Assembly (NCBI GenBank): GCA_028709405.1
Contig: JAQVXB010000008.1
Coordinates: forward strand, 1 to 14,264
Length of the DNA stretch: 14,264 nt
Direction: 5' to 3'
Source: Candidatus Shapirobacteria bacterium
GTDB lineage: Bacteria > Patescibacteriota > Microgenomatia > UBA12405
Positions within the stretch are counted from its first letter, which is position 1. Each line of letters starts with the position of its first letter. The notes under the pieces are model-generated. The model saw only the letters and a program-made list of their open reading frames with translations. It searched no databases and was not told the DNA's origin. Position numbers and translations under genes: made by a program. Of this stretch, positions 6,427 to 11,363 are shown piece after piece.

Positions 6427-6470
6427 CCCTTCTGGTCCCGCCGCTGCGGGCCCACCTTCCCTTGACAGGG
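6427..6470 (+). repeat. Palindromic repeat copy 2, upstream of trxB
   Basis: Runs from CCCTTCTGG to CCCTTGACAGGG-CAGG. The inner arms TGGTCCCGC (6433-6441) and GCGGGCCCA (6446-6454) pair at 8 of 9 positions around a 4-nt loop. It ends 34 nt before the trxB ATG. The flanking AAATAAAACCC is shared with the copy at 9651. Confidence 0.8.
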
Positions 6471-6487
6471 CAGGAACTATTTTTGTT

Positions 6488-6496
6488 TGGTAGAAT
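6488..6496 (+). promoter_or_regulatory. Extended -10 TGGTAGAAT of trxB, leaderless type
   Basis: TGG-TAGAAT ends 7 nt before the ATG at 6504. Close agreement with TGATAGAAT before the PrgI gene. Predicts transcription starting at or next to the start codon. Confidence 0.5.
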
Positions 6497-6503
6497 GGTG
6501 AAT

Positions 6504-7457
6504 ATGAGTGAAAATATAAAATATGATTCGATAGTTATAGGCTCGGGACCAGCTGGTTTAACTGCAGCTATTTATCATGCTAGAGCAAATATAAAAACAG
6601 TTGTGATTGCAGGAAATCAACCTGGAGGTCAGCTGACAATAACTCCAATGGTCGATAATTATCCTGGTTTTCCAAATGGAGTTGGAGGTTTTAAATTAAT
6701 GATGGATATTCAAAATCAAGTAAAAAATTTTGGAGTAGAGATTAGACAAGGAATAGTTAAAAAAATTTCCAATGACAAATTTCCAATTTCTAAAATTTTT
6801 GAAGTAGAGTTAGAAAACGGGGAAAAGCTGGAAACGAAATCGGTAATTGTAACAACTGGGGCAATAGTAAAATGGTTAAATTTACCGAAAGAAAAAGAAT
6901 TGATTGGGAAAGGATTAAGTAGTTGTGCAACTTGTGATGGAATGTTTTTTAGAGATAAAACCGTGGCAGTAGTTGGAGGCGGTGATACTGCTTGTGAAGA
7001 TGCGGCCTTTTTAGCTAAATTTACCAAAAAAGTTTATATGATCCACCGAAGAGAAGAATTTAGAGCAAGTATGGCTGAACAAAAAAAAGTATTAGAAAAT
7101 CCAAAAATAGAGATTTGGTGGAATAGTGAAGTTAAAGAATTAAATGGAAAAGAAAAATTAACTTCAATTAAAGTTTTTAATAATAAAACTAGAGAAGAAA
7201 AAACCTTGGAGATAGATGGATTGTTTGTGGCAATTGGGTATAGCCCAGTTACAAAATTTTTAGAAGGATTAGTGGAATTAAGAGAAAGTGGACAAATTAT
7301 TACTGGTAAAAATGAAAAATTAACAACAATGACTAGTACTGAGGGTATATTTGCGGCTGGAGATTGTGTTAATGAAAACCACAGGCAAGCAATTATTGCA
7401 GCTGGTGAAGGATGTAGAGCGGCATTGGAAGCTCAATCTTGGCTAGGTAGATTATAA
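6504..7457 (+). CDS. trxB: Thioredoxin-disulfide reductase
   Basis: 317 residues from the ATG at 6504. FAD-binding GSGPAGL lies near residue 13, and the GGQLTITPMVDNYPGFP stretch is typical of TrxB. The redox-active CATC is at 141-144 (SSCATCDGMFF). The NADPH-binding site is GGGDTACEDA (~158) with the NADPH-specific HRREEFRAS, and the closing GIFAAGDC motif is present. It passes electrons from NADPH to thioredoxin in the cytoplasm, and in this setting could also keep the CxxC proteins of the nearby Fe-S operon reduced (inference). The frame is open upstream to a TTG at 6462 inside the palindromic repeat, and an ATG at 6495 is also possible. I chose 6504 because the flavin fold starts at once and the -10 is 7 nt upstream. 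It is convergent with the glycosyltransferase, 8 nt apart. Confidence 0.96.
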   Translation: MSENIKYDSIVIGSGPAGLTAAIYHARANIKTVVIAGNQPGGQLTITPMVDNYPGFPNGVGGFKLMMDIQNQVKNFGVEIRQGIVKKISNDKFPISKIFEVELENGEKLETKSVIVTTGAIVKWLNLPKEKELIGKGLSSCATCDGMFFRDKTVAVVGGGDTACEDAAFLAKFTKKVYMIHRREEFRASMAEQKKVLENPKIEIWWNSEVKELNGKEKLTSIKVFNNKTREEKTLEIDGLFVAIGYSPVTKFLEGLVELRESGQIITGKNEKLTTMTSTEGIFAAGDCVNENHRQAIIAAGEGCRAALEAQSWLGRL

Positions 7458-7465
7458 ATGAAAAT

Positions 7466-8662
7466 CTAAAAAGTAATAGATGAAACGGTTTTTTTTATTT
7501 TGGAAATAAATTTGGCAGTGGAAAAATCGGTAGCCCGAGAAATACAATCTTTAGGATTAATTTTTAATTTTTGAAGTTTTTGAATAGCATTGGCACAAGA
7601 AGAGGATTTTAATTGATCAAAAAAGATACCAGTTTTGCCGTCGATGACGGTTTCGGTAGCTCCCCCACTCTTGTAAGCAACAACAGGACAACCATAAGAC
7701 ATTGATTCAACCGGAACCATACCGAAATCTTCATTGTCAGAGCAAAAAATAAAAGCTTTAGCTTCGGAATAAAGTTTAGCTTTTTCATCTTGATTAATTT
7801 CACCTAAAAATTCAATGGTTGGGCCAGCAATGGCTTTTAATTCTGATTCGTAGTTGGCAAAATCACTACCAAATATTTTTAGTTTTAGGCCTAATTGGTT
7901 GCAATCCTGAATGGCAATATCGTAGCGTTTGGCACGAGCTAATCTTCCACCGCTAAGAAAATAAGACTTTGATAATTTTTTGAGGTGCTCGTCCCCTGCG
8001 GTAGTGCACCTTGGATGCTGCGCTCCTAAAAAATCATCATTCGTCTTATTTTTGACTATTTCTATGGGTGGATTGATAATAATGGCGTCACGACGATAGA
8101 ATTTTTTAATACGAGCGGCAGTGGTTTGAGAATTGGCAATAAATTGATCAACATTTTGAGCAGATTTAAAATCGATAAGTCTTAAAAAATGATTTAAAAC
8201 GGAAATAATGGCATAAATAAATTTATTTTTAGTAAAATTTCTGGCGGTTGGTAAACCATAAAGATAACGAGGTGGCGTGTGACAATAACAAATTAATTTG
8301 GCTTTATTTTTTTTGACTAAATTGGGAAAATAAGCGCCGGTGGCAGAGGTAATAATAATGTCGTAGTTACTAAAATCGAAGGATTTAAAAGCTAATGGGG
8401 AAAAAAGACGAAGAGGGCTAATAATTTTGTGAGCAAAGGGAATGTGTTGAAAGAAACTCTGGTGGATTTTATTTTTCCATTTTTTTTGTAAACGGTCTTG
8501 ATGAGGGCCGAGAAATTCTGGTTTATAGAGAGTAGTGAAAATTGGAGCATCAGGGAAAATTTCTGATAAAGTCTCGAGGACCGATTCGGCACCGCCAAAT
8601 TCTTTAATATAGTCTTGAACTAGGGCAATCTTTAATTTTAAATTTCTAATTTCTAATGACAA
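7466..8662 (-). CDS. GT4-family glycosyltransferase with a repeat-derived insertion
   Basis: 398 residues, GT-B fold. The N-terminal domain opens KIALVQDYIKEFGGAESVLE and carries YCHTPPRYLYG. The C-terminal nucleotide-sugar domain has SGGRLARAKRYDIAI and the GT4 EX7E motif EDFGMVPVE (311-319), followed by SGGATETVIDGKTG. It likely adds a sugar to a surface glycan or glycolipid; the donor is unknown. Residues ~212-228 (around GAQHPRCTTAGDEH) come from a GC-rich palindromic segment at 7983-8025, inserted in frame between the two domains. The only usable start is a TTG; its first codons (SLEIRNLK) arise from a dispersed AT-rich repeat. The usual family start (M-KIALV) has no ATG here. It lies 22 nt after the exonuclease gene, probably in the same transcript. 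Confidence 0.9.
   Translation of the reverse strand: MSLEIRNLKLKIALVQDYIKEFGGAESVLETLSEIFPDAPIFTTLYKPEFLGPHQDRLQKKWKNKIHQSFFQHIPFAHKIISPLRLFSPLAFKSFDFSNYDIIITSATGAYFPNLVKKNKAKLICYCHTPPRYLYGLPTARNFTKNKFIYAIISVLNHFLRLIDFKSAQNVDQFIANSQTTAARIKKFYRRDAIIINPPIEIVKNKTNDDFLGAQHPRCTTAGDEHLKKLSKSYFLSGGRLARAKRYDIAIQDCNQLGLKLKIFGSDFANYESELKAIAGPTIEFLGEINQDEKAKLYSEAKAFIFCSDNEDFGMVPVESMSYGCPVVAYKSGGATETVIDGKTGIFFDQLKSSSCANAIQKLQKLKINPKDCISRATDFSTAKFISKIKKTVSSITF
7983..8025 (+). repeat. GC-rich palindromic insertion inside the glycosyltransferase gene
   Basis: AGGTGC (7983-7988) and GCACCT (8006-8011) are exact reverse complements, and GC-rich sequence continues to about 8025. It is much richer in G+C than the flanking gene. 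Unrelated in sequence to the CCCTTGACAGGG repeat, so a second repeat family. In frame, no stop. Confidence 0.6.
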
Positions 8663-8671
8663 ATTTCTAAT
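8653..8671. repeat. 19-nt AT-rich repeat, copy 2, over the glycosyltransferase start
   Basis: CTAATGACAAATTTCTAAT, 18 of 19 matching the copy at 6396-6414. It supplies the TTG start and first codons of the glycosyltransferase reading frame. Position given to within a base or two. Confidence 0.45.
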
Positions 8672-8684
8672 TAATTGATAATTA

Positions 8685-9629
8685 TTAAAATAAACTGGTT
8701 TGATTTGAAATTGGTTTATTAATTTTAACTTGTTTTGGATTTTGTTTTTCTATCCTTTGAATTAAGGATTTAAAATTAAAAGTTCTAAAGAGAGAAATTA
8801 AATTTAAAAATGATTTTTGATTAAATTTTGATTGGGAAAGTTTAAACTCAAGAGGAATATTGTTAACCAGAGTAGCTAATTTTTGAGAAAGATAAGCATT
8901 ATCTTTGTCGGACTCTAATTTTTCTTTGATGGTCGGTTTAATTTGGTCTAAATTTTGGTAAATATTGTCTAAATTTTGATATTCAGTGAGAAGATTAATA
9001 GCGACTTTAGGTCCAATACCAGCAACTCCTGGATAGTTATCAGACATATCACCCATCAAAGCTTTTAAATCGACAACTTGAGTTGGAAGAACCCCTAATT
9101 TTTCCTGAACATCGGTAGAATTAAAAATTTTGGTTTCGGAAAGACCGCGAATAGGAACAAAGAGAGAGACTTGATTATTAACTAACTGCATTAAGTCTTT
9201 ATCACCGGTGATAATAACAACTTCATCAACTAATTTTAGAGGGCCGGATTTAGTTTTTTTTATTTTTCGGAGAGCTTTTGAGGTGAGGGTAGCGATTAAA
9301 TCATCAGCTTCAAAACCACCCATGGAAAAAGTAGCAATTTTTGCTTCTTCTAAGGTTGATTTCAATAATGGAAGTTGAGAAATAAGATCTGGGTCAGCAG
9401 GCTTTCTTTTGGCACGATAACCTAAAAATTCATGATTTCTAAAATTTGGACCTGGTGAATCGAGACAAACAGCTAAATATTGAGGCTTTAGGGTGTTAAT
9501 AGCGGTTAAAAACATAGAATAAAATCCATAAAGAGCGTTGACATGTTGACCATTGGAAGTAAGTGGAGGAATCGAATGATAGGCACGATGAATAATGGCA
9601 TGACCATCGATTATGACTAGTTTAGACAT
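8685..9629 (-). CDS. Stand-alone 5'-3' exonuclease (PolA-type 5' nuclease)
   Basis: 314 residues from the ATG at 9629. Metal-site residues of the family are present: D8 (IIDGHA), D57, E107/D109/D110 (GGFEADDLIATL), D143 and D145 (TGDKDLMQL), and D194/D197 (GDMSDNYPG). The helix-three-turn-helix DNA clamp GVAGIGPKVAINLL follows. The arch region carries FRNHEFLGYRAKRKP. No polymerase domain follows, so it is the separate flap/RNA-primer nuclease rather than full PolA. The protein ends in QTSLF, a match to the QxSLF-type beta-clamp-binding pentapeptide, which would tether it to the replication clamp. The frame is open upstream to 9767, but that extension is encoded by the palindromic repeat; the ATG at 9629 begins exactly at the first strand (MSKLVIIDGH). 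A TGATAAACT element ends 5 nt before it. Confidence 0.93.
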   Translation of the reverse strand: MSKLVIIDGHAIIHRAYHSIPPLTSNGQHVNALYGFYSMFLTAINTLKPQYLAVCLDSPGPNFRNHEFLGYRAKRKPADPDLISQLPLLKSTLEEAKIATFSMGGFEADDLIATLTSKALRKIKKTKSGPLKLVDEVVIITGDKDLMQLVNNQVSLFVPIRGLSETKIFNSTDVQEKLGVLPTQVVDLKALMGDMSDNYPGVAGIGPKVAINLLTEYQNLDNIYQNLDQIKPTIKEKLESDKDNAYLSQKLATLVNNIPLEFKLSQSKFNQKSFLNLISLFRTFNFKSLIQRIEKQNPKQVKINKPISNQTSLF

Positions 9630-9634
9630 ATGGT

Positions 9635-9643
9635 AGTTTATCA
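9635..9643 (-). promoter_or_regulatory. Extended -10 TGATAAACT of the exonuclease gene
   Basis: The same TTGATAAACTA 11-mer as before mutM, ending 5 nt before the ATG at 9629. Suggests a leaderless transcript for the exonuclease-glycosyltransferase pair. Confidence 0.45.
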
Positions 9644-9650
9644 AATAAAA

Positions 9651-9683
9651 CCCTCTGTCCTTCGGATATCTCCCTTGACAGGG
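9651..9683 (+). repeat. Palindromic repeat copy 4, between exonuclease and PrgI genes
   Basis: CCCTCTGTCC at 9651-9660, a small hairpin GTCC-TTC-GGAT, then CTCCCTTGACAGGG ending at 9683. Lies in the 104-bp divergent intergenic region, close to both start sites. Copies 1, 2, 5 and 6 are in the same orientation. Confidence 0.8.
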
Positions 9684-9718
9684 CGACTTAATTTTTATTT
9701 TTAAATTAGGTTGTTTAC

Positions 9719-9727
9719 TGATAGAAT
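9719..9727 (+). promoter_or_regulatory. Extended -10 TGATAGAAT of the secretion cluster, leaderless type
   Basis: TGA-TAGAAT ends 6 nt before the ATG at 9734, placing +1 on the start codon. No -35 at standard spacing, as expected for an extended -10. Confidence 0.5.
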
Positions 9728-9733
9728 TAGAAG

Positions 9734-10648
9734 ATGGAACAACACCCAATTCCACAGCAAATATCATCCTACGAATTCAAGCTTGTGGGAGATATGACTT
9801 TGAAACAATTTTTGAAAGCAGCTGGAGGAATAGTGATAGCCTTATTAATAAATTCAACAGAATTAATGGTTTTGGCTAAATGGCCGTTAATGTTGTTATT
9901 TGGTGGAGGTGGTTTATTGCTAGCTTTTATGCCAATTGAAGATAGACCTTTAGAGACTTGGTTTATTTCTTTTATTAAATCAATTTATTCTCCAACAATT
10001 TATACTTACCAAAGAAAGATTAATGAAAATTGGTTAGATTTAGATCTAACTAAAAGCACAAAACACAGTGAAGAGGATATTGTGATCAAGGGGAAAATTA
10101 AATCAAATTTAATAGGAAGTAAAATTAAAGACACTATTAACACAATGGGGATTAAGACGGAAAAGAAAGAAGAGAAAAAAGAAGAAATTCAGGCAGTGAA
10201 AGTTGATAATAATCAAATTAAAAAGGAAGTAGTGGAAGAAAAAGTAGAAATAAAAAATGAGAGAGAAGATGGGGTTAAAAAAAATGATTGGAGAGATCAA
10301 AAAACAGAATTGAAATTAAAAACAGAGAAATTGGGAGCAACTGGAAAGGTTATTTTTGGAAGCATTCCAATGCCAGATATTCCTGAAATACCAAATGTAG
10401 TAGTGGGGATGGCGACTGATTTTGAGGGAAAAATAGTTGATGGGGTTATTGTTGAAATTCAAGATGAAAACGGAAATCCATCTAGAGTTTTAAAAACAAA
10501 CTCTTTAGGACAATTTAAAATAACAACACCACTAGCAAGTGGAAGATATCTGATAATTGCTGAAAAAGATGGTTATAATTTTGATAGAGTTAATATAGAT
10601 TTGAAGGGACAAATAGTCCAACCAATTAAAATAATTGCTAATAGTTAA
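9734..10648 (+). CDS. PrgI-family protein with C-terminal carboxypeptidase-regulatory-like domain
   Basis: 304 residues. Residues ~1-100 are a PrgI-type (VirB3-like) module. It has MEQHPIPQQISSYEFKLVGD, two hydrophobic helices (~27-44 and ~50-66), then DRPLETWFISFIKSIYSPTIY, the hallmark PrgI end. A Lys/Glu-rich linker (~110-205) is followed by FGSIPMPDIPEIPNVVVG. A beta-rich domain comes next (~225-300, GKIVDGVIVEIQDENG..., LGQFKITTPLASGRYLIIAEKDGY), typical of carboxypeptidase-regulatory-like (Ig-fold) modules. PrgI anchors a VirB4 ATPase at the membrane in type IV secretion/conjugation machines. The added domain probably faces outward or binds a partner. It leads a cluster with TraC-like and VirB4 genes downstream; the next start is 7 nt after its stop. 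Confidence 0.88.
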   Translation: MEQHPIPQQISSYEFKLVGDMTLKQFLKAAGGIVIALLINSTELMVLAKWPLMLLFGGGGLLLAFMPIEDRPLETWFISFIKSIYSPTIYTYQRKINENWLDLDLTKSTKHSEEDIVIKGKIKSNLIGSKIKDTINTMGIKTEKKEEKKEEIQAVKVDNNQIKKEVVEEKVEIKNEREDGVKKNDWRDQKTELKLKTEKLGATGKVIFGSIPMPDIPEIPNVVVGMATDFEGKIVDGVIVEIQDENGNPSRVLKTNSLGQFKITTPLASGRYLIIAEKDGYNFDRVNIDLKGQIVQPIKIIANS

Positions 10649-10655
10649 AAATAAA

Positions 10656-11363
10656 ATGCCAACAGATCCATTAAAAATTGCTATCAAAGGGAGTACTCAG
10701 GAGCATTTACCTATAGAAGATGTGGTTAATGGAATTGTGATAATGAAAGACGGATCATGCTCAATAGTATTAAGTGTTTCATCAGTAAATTTTGATTTAT
10801 TATCAGAACAGGAACAATCGGCTTTGGTTTTTGCTTATGGAGGAATTTTAAATTCTTTAAATTTTCCGATTCAAATTGTGATTCAGTCGCATGCTAAAGA
10901 TGTTAGTTCTTATTTAAAGAACTTACAAAACATGGAAGAAAAACAAATCAATCCACAACTTAAAGAAAGAATAAAACAATATAGAAAATTTATAGAAGAA
11001 ACTGTTAAGAAAAATGATGTTTTATCAAAATCTTTTTATATTGCGGTTACTTTTTCTTCTTTGGAATTGGGAATTAAAAGTGGTGGGGTTAAAGGATTAA
11101 AGATGTTTTTGCCAAAAAATAAAAACCAAGAATTGCCTTTTACTAAGGAATATATTTTAGAAAAAGCTAAGGCGAGTTTGGAACCTAAAAGGGATCATTT
11201 AATAAGATTGTTTTCTAGATTGGGGTTAGAAGTAGAAGTGTTGAATAATAAAGATTTAATAGATTTGTTTTATAGAACATATAATGAAGAAACGGCGATT
11301 AATCAGAAGATTCAAAATGTAAATTATCAAGCACCAGTGGTGAACGGAGAACAAATAAAATGA
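10656..11363 (+). CDS. TraC-like N-terminal-domain protein of a type IV secretion system
   Basis: 235 residues from the ATG at 10656; an in-frame TTG at 10635 lies inside the previous gene and is less likely. The body (IEDVVNGIVIMKDGSCSIVLSV..., LSEQEQSALVFAYGGILNSL, then VIQSHAKDVSSYL) resembles the N-terminal domain of TraC/VirB4 proteins, without any ATPase motif. The C-terminal half is helical (EKAKASLEPKRDHLIRLFSRLGLEVEVL). It probably works next to VirB4 at the inner membrane as a separate N-terminal module. Its stop (TGA, 11361-11363) overlaps the VirB4 ATG by 4 nt, so translation is likely coupled and the two products made together. Confidence 0.82.
   Translation: MPTDPLKIAIKGSTQEHLPIEDVVNGIVIMKDGSCSIVLSVSSVNFDLLSEQEQSALVFAYGGILNSLNFPIQIVIQSHAKDVSSYLKNLQNMEEKQINPQLKERIKQYRKFIEETVKKNDVLSKSFYIAVTFSSLELGIKSGGVKGLKMFLPKNKNQELPFTKEYILEKAKASLEPKRDHLIRLFSRLGLEVEVLNNKDLIDLFYRTYNEETAINQKIQNVNYQAPVVNGEQIK

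Noticed and set aside
6462..6467. TTGACA within the palindromic repeats as a mobile -35 box for trxB and PrgI genes
   Set aside because: Spacing to the nearest -10 is 23 bp at trxB and 41 bp at PrgI, not 16-18. It is simply part of the repeat core.
6462..6503. TTG start of trxB inside the repeat
   Set aside because: The flavin-binding fold starts right after the ATG at 6504, which also has a well-placed -10.
9630..9767. N-terminal extension of the 5' nuclease up to an ATG at 9767
   Set aside because: The extension is encoded by the palindromic repeat and overlaps the PrgI start. The family fold begins at the ATG at 9629.
11361..11363. TGA read as glycine (recoded CPR lineages)
   Set aside because: TGA here ends the TraC-like gene exactly where VirB4 starts, and another TGA ends the gene at 1469. 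No gene needs TGA as sense.
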